Origin: Baylisascaris procyonis
Lineage: Eukaryota > Nematoda > Chromadorea > Rhabditida > Ascarididae
Assembly: GCA_037389465.1 (NCBI GenBank)
Contig: JAZARR010000123.1
Location: 62,001 to 126,000 of the forward strand
Direction: 5' to 3'
Length of the DNA stretch: 64,000 nt
In this document: positions 11,204 through 25,198 of the stretch, one piece after another
Numbering within the stretch: the first letter of the stretch is position 1
Layout of the letters: each line of letters starts with the position of its first letter
Position numbers and translations under genes: made by a program
The notes under the pieces: model-generated
Databases searched by the model: none
Seen by the model: only the letters and a program-made list of their open reading frames with translations
What the model was told of the DNA's origin: nothing

Positions 11204-14200
11204 ATTACTGTCAAAAGTTGTGAATATGGCTATGAGAGCCCAATTGAAAATGCAATAAGGCCATATCATCATTGCTCGTTGCAAAATTACCCTTCACGAC
11301 GATTAACAGGAGAATCTGTTGAAGGTACAATGAAACCAATAATGTATCGGGTTCATGGTGGAAGTACGAACATGCGTGGTGTAAGTTTTTACAATGATAT
11401 TTTCATTTTTATGTTTTTGGTGGGTAATCATGGAAATTCAAAAACAACTTCACATCCAAACTGAAAAGAATGTCCGTTAAGACTAAATTTATATCTTTAG
11501 ACGTAAACATTCATAGCGTTTCTCAAATGATAAATATAAGCCCCATAAATGCTTAAATTATGTAAATTTCTCCTTGTTGACAAGTTTAATCTGTGCGTGC
11601 ACCTTTCTAAGAATTCTGCATCAAAAGCACAATCAAACGAAAGGCTTCACACCAAAAGTCATTGCTAAGAGTTTGTTTATAAATAAGCTGGTAAAAGAAC
11701 TTAAGTTTAGGGTTTTTTATATTTCCCTGTCATCTTTTGATCACTCCCTACTTTGACCTTTACATGTGTACCTCTCGTCCTTCCATTTTCTGATGTTTTT
11801 CTTTCTTACCATCTTTTTCACGTCTAATGTTTATTATGTTGTGCAAAGTTGCGTTGTAAACATCACATTCCCTGCTTCTTTAAGGAAAATAAAATTACTG
11901 ATTAGTTATTTCTATAAAATACGCATTAGCTTTCGACTCGATTGCAGATCCAATCGGCGCAGCAGCAAATCAGCTCTCGTCATCATCAATGGCAGCCGCA
12001 TCACGCTGTTCAAATACCCACTCCAGGTTGCCCAGTAATTTTTTTCGAAGTGTTTTTAAAGGAGTAACAACAGTATCTCATCTCTATTTATTCGCCTCAG
12101 CAATCACTTTCAAGGGGTTTCTCCAGTACATAATGAATATGCTAAATAACACTTTCATTATGCTGAATGACGGCTTTATATTTAGTGAACTCGACCGCTC
12201 ATATAAATTAAATCTTCCATGGACGATTCGTTGCTTTATAATCCAACAAGTGTAAAAGAAAAGTCGACTAAATGCACGTAATAGATCATAAATGCTGTAT
12301 AATAGATCACTATGTGTCGTATATTATCTATCAAATTTTGTAACGTAACTGTAACCTCGAGTCGATCTAAAGAATCGTGAGTTGACTATATAAACGCATA
12401 TGTAGAGGGTGTAACATGGCCATATGCGCTTTTAAAGAAGACATTTGCAAGAGTGTATAAAACAAATCATTTATAGACGATCAGCGGGAGTGCCCTCATC
12501 GATTAAAATATAAAGACATTATTTCGCCCAGTTCTTATTTGTTGATTAATTGAGAAACGCGAAAGCTTGTATCCTATTAAGTTATGTGATATGGCGTCTT
12601 TTATTTAAATTTCTAGTACATACATTTGCTTAGTGATGTAAGCAATTGCTTAATAAATACTGTTGTTTCTCATATTGGGTCCAACAACGAACTTTGGTGT
12701 GCTATCAGATTATAACGTTTTCTCAATTTCTTTCTGTGTGTCTGAGCGTTTTTCTACTGGCCATCTGTTTATTGACGATTTCATTCATCGACCACTAATC
12801 CTATCGCTTGCCTCTCCCCCTACCCCCCCCCCCCCCCCCAAAAAAAATTACATATTTGGCTGGATGCTAACTAAGCAGCTGTTCATTTAGTTTCGCGTCA
12901 TTTTTTGAGTGTCTTCGCCTATAGCGAGTCTAAAAACACTCGTTTTCATATGTAGGAGGTTTACTGATTGTCTGGGATTGTGGTTTATAGCAATTCGATT
13001 GTGGTATGTAGCAATTAAATTCAACAAAACATGCGAACTTTTTTATTTATTGATCAGTTTAAAAAAAAAGCTTTTTTATTAAATAAAAAACATTCCATTT
13101 TCCTTCTCCATATGAACATCGATGAGCGGATGCCCATGAATGGATGAGAAAAAAGGGAGCTCATTTAAAAACAAAGCAAAGAGTGCATCATCCTTCTAAT
13201 GAGCACAGTTGTCTTTATGAAACGTATCGAATGGATGATGACAGCTCAATGCTGCACCATAAAGGCGCTCATAATTTCATATGTTCTAATGCAACCCCTT
13301 AAGGGTTCAGTTGAATCATTTCACGAATCTCAGCACAGCTCCTTCATTCATCTTGCCTTTTACCTCTTTATATCTCGATAGAAATGTTCTAATAGATTAA
13401 ATAACTCTATTTCCAAATGAATTCCATAATGCAGCGCAGTCAGTGATTAAACAAGGTTTCGATGATGATGGCAAAGAATTCAAGTGGTGTTTTAAATTTG
13501 TAATTTTTTGGGTTTGCAGCAAACCGAAGGATTTCGAGAAGGAGATCTGAAAGCGACGTAAATGAGACGGCTAGAACGGTAAGTATTGATGTCAAAGAGG
13601 GTTACACAATGCTACTATCCTCATAATATTTTAAAAGTGTAGCACTGCTCTTCGATCTCATCGATCGTTTCAACCGTAGGAAGTTTTCGTCTACCGTGGC
13701 AATTTCAGTTTAGTTATTCCCATTCCCTTTAGTCCTAAGCTGATTTGATCGTCGTTTAATTCCGCGCATATTTCTCTTCTAATAGCAAATAAGAGTTGAG
13801 GCATTGCCTACGAATTTGAAAGCTGATAGATTCTCATGATTGTTACACATATTTTGAAATGTATAGATTGTAGCCATTTCTCACTGCTTCGTTGATCTAA
13901 AACATGGAAGGGACATCATTTGGTGAAATCATCTAAGCACCCGCTCCATCCAAGCTTCTATACCCTATTTCGTTCAATCAGCCACCATTCCACTTCACGG
14001 CTTGTGTTTATTTCTAGGTATTCCCACAACAACGACAGGCGCCTGTTCAAATGTCCTCGCGAATGCAACCTGCGTCGTATCATCCATCACAGATAGGTGA
14101 GTGGAAAGCGAAATTAATGCAATAAGTTTACAACGTGTTTACTGGAGTCGATAGTTTTCGCCTAACATATAGGTTATATTGTTAGGACTGGAAGTGAACA

Positions 14201-17200
14201 AGTAAAGAAAAAACTACATAAATAATGGTGTGAGTGATGTAGCCATAGCGTGACCTTTTGGTAAGCGTCGAGGCTCTTCGTCGAGAAGAAACGAAACAAA
14301 AGAAATTGCGGCAAGCCCTCAAAACCTTAGATTTTTTATGACTTCCATAAAGGAGATGAGAATGGTAAGGAGGGAAATTTGATAGTAAATGTTATTAACT
14401 TACTAGATTTTAATGGATATTCCTAACCAATTGCAGATTCATTCTAAAATAGTATATTTTAACAAATGAATTACTTTCTAGGGAAGAAGGGAACGTCGAG
14501 AAATCGTCGATCAAACAAGATGAACATCAAAACAGCCGTAATTTTTAATTGATATTTTAAAGAATAACAAAATAACTGATATTATTGATCAATATATTTA
14601 CGATTCGAAAAGTTATTTGCATTTTATAGAATAAAAATTATTTGAGTATACAGTTACAACTCCGACAAGACTTGCGTATAGTTACTCTTACTTTGTACTC
14701 CAACCACGTTGAACAGGTCGCTGCGAATGAAGATGAAATATATGGCAGGGTTATAAAGAGTTTAATAGTGATCAGAAAAAATTCACTTTAATTTTCTCCG
14801 TAAATTTTTTTCCAAGTACATCAGCCGCTGTGCTAAACCTCCTCTATCGAGCTTCATAGGCTGACCAACGGTGGTTGGTAATGATTAAGCGGGTAACAAG
14901 TGGAATGCTGGAAACTAGTGAAATGCATAGACTTATCGTCCTGTGTATGTTTTCTTGACTTCATCGCTCCACGCATCTCGATAGAAGCTCTAGGAGTATG
15001 GACTGGATGATGTGCTTCGAAGTGGTAGAGATGGTATGGACTGGATGATGTGCTTCGAAGTGATAGAGATGCATTCTTAACTTGAGTTTCTTGGATAAAC
15101 TCTACACATAGGCGCTTACTGAAAAGACTAAAGATCAATCGAAGCTTCCATATGCATTTTCTATGTTCAAGAAAAAATTTCGTCAACACAACAATCAATG
15201 AGGTGATTTCAGCCAGCAACGTTGGGCACAAAAAGAGTACCTCATACGCCAAGGATGCCCACTCCATTCATAAGTCCACAAGGTAGACGTTATTTGTACT
15301 TAAAGAAAACTCAAAAGCGCACAGTTGTGAGATTTGGTTCATGTTTGCATCGCGGTTTACCGTGAATCCTATAAGAGGTGTTCTACCAGAATTCCATTTT
15401 TAGAACACCTCAGCTAACGCCACAATATTTATAGCCCGTAGTAAAGAGCAAAGGCTATAGTTAAAAAACAGTAGTTTTTAATATGGAAGCTGGGATATAA
15501 GTTTAATTAGCATATAATGTGACGATCATAAAAAGACAAAATATTTTGAAATTTGATTACAGCTTACAAATTGTGAAGATCTTCATCAAAAGATGAGAAG
15601 TGGGAAAGCACATCAGGGAAGCTGGCACGAAATGCGCTTTTGCGTTTTGCTAACCCAATCAACAAGTTTCATAAATTAGCAATAAATAAAGAAACATCAG
15701 AATATTGCATTCATGTTTTGACTCATTCAATTTTTTACGCAAACTCTTCACGAATGGTTTGTTTTTTAGTGACATATCGAGCCAAAAATTTTCTCTCGTG
15801 ATGCCCAAGCTAAGCGCAGTGCGTATTCGTGCATATTACTGTAACTGACGAGCGATCTGAAAACCCATGATTAATCACAGTGGCAGCATTTTGTCTGGTC
15901 TTTTCCATGCTGGTGCTTGCGTTGAATGCTTGAATCATTTTTTGCTCCCCCCCTCTCCCCAGTGAAAAAATTTGCTTGTTAAAATGTGTTCTTGAAGCCC
16001 ACACCGTAGACAAACGTTGAATGTTGCGCGAACGCATTAGAAGTTCACTGGTGTCATTTTCTAAGCAAAGAAATGCTGCTCTTAATTCCTTGCCTTGCTC
16101 CCACCTGTGCAGGAATTTGGAGGTGAGCAACAGGAGCTGGAATCTGTATGTTTTGCAAATACTAAGCAAAAAGAGCTGTAAAATGCATGTATTGTAAACA
16201 TGGGGATGTTTTCATTGTGCAGGCTATTGCTTGTTGCACACATCAAAAACGAGAAGGGAACATAAGCAAGGAATCGCTTATACAGGAATATGACATACAT
16301 AAAATGTTTAGAGCTACGAACAGGGAGAACACAGGAATCAACAAGTTACGCTGACGCAGCAAACGAGGTAAGTCCTTCGTTTTGGCGCTATGAAACTATC
16401 TATCACAGCCAATATAAAATAAGCTTGAGAAAAAAAGAATCTTTTTCCTATTTTTATATGAGTTTAATGGCTCCAATTCGAATATATACCCATCAAATAT
16501 TTCTTTTATAAATTTGTATATAATCATTGGGTAGCCAGTGACCAAGTGGTGTACCCATCGGCACTTCATTGTATGTCTGAGCATTCAGTATGCGAGTTGC
16601 GCTATATCATCAAGCACGCCACTACACTGTCTCTATGACGAATGCCTCTCGAAATTATTTCCTGATTGAAACCGGATTAGGAAGTATGCTCAATTTGTTT
16701 ACAACTTTCATCTGCTCTATTAAGGGGATTTCACGCCCGATTATTAAACGCGAATTACAGTGTGTTTATTTTCTTTGGTCTACTAAGCAGCATTGTTACT
16801 GTGCTTTAATTTTTGAGGTTCATCCAGCACTTTGACTTTTTTGGGAAAATTTTTGAAAGAGAAAGGAGGATAGTGCACAAACTATTTAAAAGTTCAATAC
16901 GGTCAGCTAAATCCCAAAACTACTTGGCAGCAAAATAATTGTGTGTGTGTGTGCGTTGATGTGTCGCAATTGAAGGGATCCATCCCGTTTCCCTTCATGT
17001 CAATCGCAGCAATGATTTTCTCGATATTTTATCGTGCCGCTAAGACGGCAAGGAGATAAATTATGTGAGCTATGTTGCCTTACTAAGTTGGTGTTCCCTT
17101 TTTGGTACAGTTGCCCTATTTACTATGCTATACTTTTGGGCTTCAGAAGAATAGCTATGATGGTTGTTAGGCCAATGTTAATGCATATTTTTGCTACCAC

Positions 17201-18638
17201 AGCACATTTCGCTAAGCAGGAATCATTTCAGTCGCCTGATTTGGCAACCTTTTCCACCCCCTTCATTTCTGTATGAAATAGGTAAATTTCTGACATGATG
17301 TCAATAAGCTGTAATCTTCGAAAAACCCTAACTTTACGATTCGTTGTTAAAAAGCGGTCAGTGAAACGTGTACTTTGGAATGGCTTTGCATTTTAATAAA
17401 CTCTGATGCAGCCATTTGTAACACATTTTCAACACTATACGAATGTTTTTTTTAGCAGTCGAGCTCATCGCCACCATCTGTGATGGGCAGGTTGAAAGGC
17501 TGGATCAAACGTCAGTCTCCATTCAGTAAGTGCAACTCATTAAACTCTCTAAGTAAAGGAACCATTGCCAAGCAGCAAGCATCAAAATTTCATGCGTAGA
17601 CTCATTGCCTAGGGGTGAGGAAAGGGGAAAGGAAGGGAGAGTTTAATTGAAGGCACTATTCGCTTTGTGGATGCCGCTACATAGCAACGAGGATATCAAG
17701 AGAATTGTAGAATGTTTTATGGGTTATAAAGAATATTTAATGGATCAAATGAACAAGGTGATGCTTGCTAAGAGTTTTTAGAGTAATAATTGGGTTTAGA
17801 AATTTTCTTTGAAACCCGCAGGAATGAGGCCCTATATTTTGGGCGACTAAATTGGTTCAGAGAAGAATGAAACCTCTCTGAAATTCTGAAAACCGAGATG
17901 CTTAGCATAAAGTATTTGTTTTTGTTTTCACGTCGCACTTTTAAGAATGCCATCGACAAAATTTTTGTGACATTTACGGCGAACAGGCAATCAATTATTG
18001 CCAACTGTCTTTCTTTACGAATGCAGCCTTGACTGGACAGTTTGGAATGTATATTGTAGCACATCGGGGAGGACTTTGCAAAATTCGAAACCGGAGCTTC
18101 ATAAAACACTGGGATTCGGGAAACGAAGATGGAATTTCGGAACCAACTAAGTGTCATGTACATTGAAACTATTAGAGCCAAAGTATGGAATCATCGAGCG
18201 CTACTCTTTAAAAAAGAAATGCGTAAAATGTGTGTGAAAAAGACTACTTAAATGCCCAACAGACTGTTACTCAATGACATATGGTTCGTTTTGAGTTTGA
18301 AATATAAGTTTTTAAGCCGCATAAAGTTTTTTGCTTGCGTTTATTTGTTTTGATTATAGGAGACGAGCGGTCGATTGTTGATGGTAAGACAGGTAGAACC
18401 ATAAGCAATGATAAGAGTATATATTCGCACTACTTCGATGCAGAGGTGCCTTTTTGATAATCAGCTTAACCAACTTATCATTTATCACAGGTGCACTTAT
18501 TGCCTTTCGATAGTTCATTCAACTGATTAAAAATTCTTTAAAAATATTCAACAGCTGCATAAATGGGTAAATTTATTTTTTGAGTGCGCAAGTAATAATA
18601 ATCTTTATTCGTATAATAAAGGAAGCATGGAATTACAT

Positions 18639-18730
<92 letters not shown>

Positions 18731-21700
18731 AACGAAAAGTATATAATACAAGCATTGCATATAACCATGCGTTTAAAAACCCAAAAAGACAGTTAGTGAG
18801 AACAAATATTGGAGATCAGTTGTAAAGGGAATATATATGTGACGAGTAATATATATATGATGATTAGTCATAACTGATATGAGGTGCATATCGTCGACAG
18901 ATCACATTGCTCCAAATGTCTCTTAAAGCATGACAAATTACCAGCCACTACCACATCATATGGCACAGTTCCAGATGGGAACAACACGATAAGCAAAAGA
19001 GTTGAGCACATCAGTTCGATTAGTTGATTTCCTTTCAATTTGAAGAGGGTGAAGCCTCGAGCGCAGTGGAAACTTTGTAAAGGAGAAAATGCTCTCGAAC
19101 GGAATGCCTGAGAAACCTTTAACGATCTTAAACCATAAATGTAAATCGAACTGAGCTCTGCGATACCATAGAGGTTTCAATTCAAAAATACGAAGCCGCT
19201 GCTCATTAGTTAGGTTGGAACGGTCCGTGGAAAGCTTTTCTAAAAGCTGCCTTAGTGAAGCGCCGTTGAACTTTCTCAATTATCTCGATATCCTTTTTCG
19301 CGGACGGGGACCAGGCCTGACTACAGTATTATCCAGCCGAAAATAAAGAGGCGCGTTCTTGGCCATATCATCATTATTCGATAATGTCGAAAATATACCT
19401 GAATCAGTTAGCCCGTTATGGTTACTGCGGTGTACATTTCGAGCACATTTTATGAGATACCCCAAAATGAGTTATAATTGTGCCAAAAACACATGAAAAC
19501 ATTAATATTTCACTATAACGAACTTAATTGCTCGAAATAGAATCTGTCTTCGAGCTTGCTTGCGAGGAGCCGAATATTTCCTCCAGTCGAATAATATATT
19601 TGGTATTTCTTACTGGTCCTAGTTATAAGCTGAACGACGATACTACGAGGTCTTTCGGATTAGAAAAGCTTTTCAGCTGGACAAGTTAACACCAGTGCCA
19701 CCAAGCAAGCTTCCAACGGCAGACTTACGGAAGCAGATGTTGCCGAAAGCACATGATTTCCCGCTCATCGGTAGGTTAACGTTTCTTTAATGACTCACTT
19801 GAACGCATTAGCCATACTGTGGCGACAACAAAGGATGAAAGTATATGCCTATCACATGCCACGACAAAAGCGCCGACCGGTATATCCTCACTCGTTTTCC
19901 AAATCTTTACTTTCCCAGTTTGGTTGCAATTACATCATCTCCTATTTAACTTCAAGAAGGTGCACTCTCTTTTAAAGCTAAATATAAAAGAACAGCTCGG
20001 AAGTGGTGTTATCGCCGTTCCTACTAGCACCGCATGTCGCAAATCAGAGTTAATATGTGTTTATCAATAGCGGCACCAACCGGACATAAACTGCTCTAAT
20101 GGATTACGAAATGAATACGAGCAATACAGAGAAATTTAGCAGAGGCAAACAAAAAACATGGAGAAGCACTGTTTTTTGGTGTCGATTCTGAAAACTGCTT
20201 TGCTTTTCTTTTTTCTCTGTCCTTCACTCTTAAAAGAATCTAATTTGAAAAAACTTTGCACTCAGAGGCGGGGTATGACAATGTACATTCAGTGGGATCA
20301 CAGTGCTTTTGTCCTCTTTGCCAGCATTCTTCTAGTTTCCGGGTAAAAAAATAATACCAGAAAGGGGCGATTTGAATGGAGAGTTTGTATGTAATATTGC
20401 CAACTGTTCAAACGACCACGCCTCAATGATATCTCCTTGGAGAGTTTAAATGCTAAAATATTTATAAATTCTGAATAGACGATCACTTAATCATCGATTT
20501 AAATAGAAAAAAAAAAGATTTTGAAGGCAAACCTTTTGAGATGCAAGTAAAGGATTTGCTGAAGTACTTGTGGTACTTGTGTGGCCCAAAGAATCAGCCT
20601 TCAGTAGTTAGGATCTGAAAGTACTCCATGGGCTGAGCGCTTCTTCCATTGTTTTTGAGCCTAATCCATTGAGTAAAAGGATGCTCGCCGAACCCAGATC
20701 TACTTTGCAGTCAATAGTTTCGAACGATATGATTCTTCACCGGACAGTGAAAATTAACTTTCGTTGTATTTATTGTCAAATGGGACGATAGCTGTTTGAA
20801 TATAAGTTATTACTGTTTTTGTCTCTATGTAATTAAAGGTGAACTTTTCGGGGTGATCCTGCAAAGCTCAAATTTCAGATCATACCGACGAAGTATCTTG
20901 CGAAATGCCAGACAACAAGGTTAGTTTGCGTTTTTAATTTAATTCTTACAAAAAATTGTATCATTATAAATTTTCCATATACTTTACGAGAAAGATGTTT
21001 TAAAAAGCTATACAAATGTTCAATACATCAAAAAACAATTAATAAAACTGCCACTGATTAAATAATATTTGATGGCAAGCTTTGTGCAGACTCGCAATAT
21101 GATTACGAATGCAAGCAAATATTAACAAGGAAAAATTCGAGCAGAGATGGAGTGCTGAACGACATAAAAATAGATTCTAAACTTTTTGTGCTGTATAATG
21201 GAATAATGGAATTTAAAGGAAACTCAGAATTCAGTTTTAACTTTTCTTATTAGCCGCATAACAAACCGACGAAGCACCCACAAAGAATATGCTTCCTTCG
21301 AATGCTTCTTGTCGCGAAGCATTCTCACGAACGAATAATGCCTTTTTCTTTTTCGAAGAAAGTTATGTTCGGTTTACTGCAGACAAAAACTTAGGCTAGC
21401 TAAAGATTGCATATGTGTTTTTATGTTCATATGAGGAGCTTGTATTGCTCAATTATTCGCTGAAAGAGGTAATCCAAGTTTGGCGCTTATATCCTTTTCC
21501 TATGATTTCGTAGTATGGCGGTTGGGATTTATGAATTAGGAATAAAGCGAATTGAAGAGAACTTTGTCTTTTTAATTTGGGTTCCAAATTAAATTGTGGA
21601 TGAGCCAGGTTGAATCATTAAACACTACAGGTTGCCTATAGAAATGCCTAATTCATAAGAACAAGGGCATTTTATTATCTGCGCAATCGTGTATACGTTG

Positions 21701-24700
21701 TGGCGCTGTTTTCAGTGTAGACTAATTGGCTGATATAAATACTCACGTAATTTTTGATGTTTTTCTACTTTCAGTCACAATCTCATTTCAAAGATCATCA
21801 ACGAAGACGTTCATCGCGAAAAGCCACAAAAGTATGCATGTGCATAAAATAGTTTATTCTTTGATTGTAACGAACCCAATATTTCTGGTGATTTCAGTTC
21901 ACATGTTCACTTGAAAACGAAACTTTTCTTTGAATAACATCCGAACCTATCAGTGACAACAGAACAAGAGCCGCATCTCCTTAACTGATGAAAGATCAAG
22001 TTGAGACGATAGGTTGCATTTTATTCTAAAGTAGTGTTTCTCACTAAGTGATTGTTGCGTTGATAAAGAAGCGTGGGTTTAGGACTTTAAGTCGGCAGTC
22101 GAAGATCGACGCTACCTAACCGATTCGGATTTTCGCGGAGGAAGGTATACTGAACTTGGGCGAAGGGTATGTTTAAAAATATTTTAACTCCTATTCCTTT
22201 TTTCATTCTTCGCTTAGAATTTATCACTAGTATAGTGTGGAGCTTCTCATCTCACCATTAATTACATAGACTATACAACTGCCCACTCGTAGTGCACTTG
22301 CATACATGTTCAGCTGGCTATTGACGAATAAGTAGAGAATAAGAAATGCAACGAAAGCAGAAATGTTGCAGGGTGTTGATCATCTATCGCCTTTCTGCTC
22401 TAAGAGGAAATCGATAGTCTAATTGCAAGTGAAAGATTGCCTGCATCATTTCTCAATCAGATTTTTGTATCTGAAGATGCGTTTTTTTTCGTAAATAATT
22501 TTTTATAAGTAGCTGATGTGATTTTTCTTCATATATACTATCGCAAAAGTCTTAATATAATGTCAGATTTTTCTTCATATGATGCAGTGGAATTTAATGA
22601 GATTAAAAAACAGCGGTACAAATAGCAGCATATATTAGCGTTTAGACAAACTCGCGTTTAGTAATATTAAAGTTCTAAAGTCATTTAGAAATCATCAAAG
22701 CGTCGTCATCGGAGAAAACAGCGAAGTGATCTCTCGGGGTAAGCATGAAGAAATGTACTGTGAGTACTCTGTTCTCTGATGATCGCGCCCCACTTGAAGC
22801 CTCAGTTGCGAATAATTCCCCCCACTTTATTCTCTCCGACTTTTCCTTTTCCCCCTCTGTCTTGATTAAATCATTTCCGACGCTTCCTTCCCCGATGAAC
22901 TATTCCTCGGTAGGCTGCCTCCAAAAGTTATCTGCTTAGCATTAGAATTGGAAGAAAGATAGGTTAACGAATCGATTATCAGAGGCTATTGTAGCAATCG
23001 ATATTTAAATTCTTAGCACTTAACACTGATAACTCGATAGCACTGATAACCGGAAGACTAAGAGTTCGCTTCCATCCTTGGAAAAACATTAGTTGATTTC
23101 TTGATTTCAATTCACTTCATCCATAGCACTCATTCTTTATTCTCCTGGTGCACTATATTAAACGACCACAAACAATCAATTATAATACCCCTCATTTCAC
23201 TTCTTTGGCGTTGTATGCATTCAATAGTGCTTGCCAAAGGCGATGACAGACTGTTGCTCCCTGACGGAAGTGTTATGCCCTATCCAAGTAGATCACACAG
23301 TCTTTGCATTGATTTGAAGGCAAACTTTTGCGGATATTTAATAATAGCTTTATCTCTAATAGTTCCTTGTCGCCTCCCTCGTCAGCTTATCCGTTCACCT
23401 CTCTTCTCCTAGTAGTTACGCAGTCCTCTGAGCTAAAAAAACAATTGGCATAGAGGGAGGGAGGGAATGTTTTTTCGTCAAACAATGCTCCATCGCTAAT
23501 CATTTTTGGATATTGCTGAGAGACAAATAAAACTAAATTGATTTGTCTTTCAAACACATACAATTGCTTCCAATAATATAATAATTTCCATCTCAAGGCT
23601 TAAAAAACCTCATCGTATCTAAAAATGGCAGCCACTTTTTTCTCTTATTATGAATCTGCACTCTTTGTTTTTCGCTTACCAAAGGATTCAAAATTATTAT
23701 AGCCTTCTTTGGGCGATATATGCCTTTTTTGAAGACAATGAAAGATCAGACGTCCTTAAATATTTGCTCCTTCGAAAGTCCCATTAAATAACTGAAGAAA
23801 TCTACACGTTTTTCGTTTTATAACTTTGCAGCGAGGAATCGGAATTCGAGAGAAATATGGCTGTAACGTTTTTATGCCTTCGACTTCAGTCTATAAAAGT
23901 GGACGAAGAACGTCTCAAACGTCTCGAACGCACAATGCTTAGCAATGGCCAACCGAGCGTATCAGCTAGGGTATGTGAATCTTAAATTTAGTATATTCCA
24001 TATTATCTCCAATGAAGGGGAGCGGTATATGGTGTCGAGAAAGAGGGCAACATTCGAGGAGCTTAATTAAAAGCTGAGGCTGTATTCGAGACGGTGGAAT
24101 AAATGGAGATGAGAGTGAATACCACATATCCTTTCTTTCGCAGCTTTTCCTTCACTATTGATTTCCTACTCTTTTCCTGCCGTAGTTTACATCGGATCCG
24201 ATACAGTAGCTTCTTAGGTCTAAGCAAGTTCAAGGTAATGGAAGCTCTAAATGAGGTCGCTTGGAATGCATAGGGAGGTGCCATATGATAAAAATTTTCG
24301 ATCATTAGAAGATGAAAGTGTCCGTCTATGAAGCATTAAGTGTTTGTGGTTGGCTACAGTCCTCTAATGCTTTCTAAGAAGTTAAAGCAGTCAGCCTGTT
24401 GTTTCTTCTTCCGTTAAAGGATTATGAGGTCACCGGAGGATATAACACTGGAAGGAGGCTTTTCCGCTGTCCTTCAGGATGTTCCTTCATATGAAATTAG
24501 CATGAGACAAAAAAGTTAGTTTCACTGCTGGCAACTCTATATTTAAGGAAGCTATGGATTGGTTATTATCTCACAGCGACAGAATTCAAGAAAATGCAAG
24601 GAAAGCGAGTGAGAAACTGAGAGCTGTCTTTGCAGATATAAACATACCAGTGGAGTGTGCGGTCAAGGTTATTGCTTTTCCGTGTTTATTCATTCTGTTT

Positions 24701-25198
24701 TCTTCCTTTTTTTTTTCACTCGCACTTTAGAAAAGCAATATTTTAAGTTGAATTTTAAGCTCATTTCAATTCTTTTAGGCCATCTGAAATGGCTACTAGA
24801 TAGATTTTTGTTATTTCTGCCTAGTTTTATTGCACATAATCATTAAAGTGAGCATATTTCAGAGATTTTTGATGCCACTTACTGCATCATTTTACTAAAG
24901 TTTTAAGTGCCAAAAAAATTCTCTTTATTATATATTTCACTGCGAAATTTATCGAAGCATAGAAATTCTTGGAATGTTTTCTATCATTTTATTGATTAAA
25001 GTTGGAAATAAATTACAGGTTCTAGAAATTTTCGTACGAAATGGAGCCCTTTTTCGCAAGAAAGACACTGAAATTAAGTGCACTGAATTCTTTGGCTTTC
25101 GTAAGACAGTTTCAATGGATGATATAACGGACATTCTCTATTACTTGGCGAGAGAGCAGATGCATCGTGAGTTCAGAGGAGAAAATTTAATCACATGA
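11204..25198 (+). CDS. Large basic, low-complexity protein of unknown function (many small exons)
   Basis: Phase-compatible exons: (about 11204)-11380, 11948-12026, 13520-13578, 14018-14096, 14482-14537, 17456-17525, 18360-18445, 19677-19770, 20879-20919, 21775-21831, 22092-22166, 22689-22738, 23832-23970, possibly 24074-24093, 24420-24514, 24552-24667, 25019-25198 (stop TGA). The N-terminal half is rich in Gln, Ser, Pro and Arg (NRRISRRRSESD, VFPQQRQAPVQ); the middle has two basic clusters (DHQRRRSSRKATK and KSSKRRHRRKQRSD). The C-terminal part looks folded and helical (EESEFERNMAVTFLCL, DRIQENARKASEKLRAVF, then FFGFRKTVSMDDITDILYYL). No family was recognised. The basic clusters suggest nucleic-acid binding or nuclear localisation, which is inference. 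The 5' end is unresolved. The last three exons may instead be a separate 128-residue gene starting at ATG 24424, because that ATG follows an AG by four bases and the 24074 and 37-base-intron links are weak. Confidence 0.5.
12823..12847. repeat. Poly-C/poly-A tract
   Basis: A run of about 15 C followed directly by 8 A, i.e. T-run/G-run on the minus strand. Intronic. Confidence 0.9.
14996..15071. repeat. 38-bp tandem duplication
   Basis: Two adjacent copies, 14996-15033 and 15034-15071, each beginning GTATGGACTGGATGATG and ending TAGAGATG, differing at one base. It lies in an intron of the large basic-protein gene. Confidence 0.9.
18643..18726. repeat. (AT)n microsatellite
   Basis: About 42 AT dinucleotides in an intron, the longest such array in the window. 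Open frames on both strands here are Tyr-Ile repeats with no biological meaning. Confidence 0.95.
18890..19465 (-). mobile_element. Decayed non-LTR retrotransposon (CR1/L2-type) reverse transcriptase C-terminus
   Basis: Read on the minus strand in order: LGYLIKCARN-like segment (about 19465), YCSQAWSPSAKKDIE (about 19320), IEKVQRRFTK (about 19280), QRLRIFELKPLWYRRAQFDL (about 19190), FKIVKGFSGIPFE, RVVPIWN (about 18970), then PYDVVVAGNLSCFKRHLEQC in another frame (about 18950-18890). This series is the hallmark end of the reverse-transcriptase region of CR1/L2-like LINEs. It is spread over all three frames with stops, so it is dead. Neither the catalytic core nor an endonuclease domain is visible. 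It lies antisense in the intron between exons 18360-18445 and 19677-19770. Confidence 0.8.
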
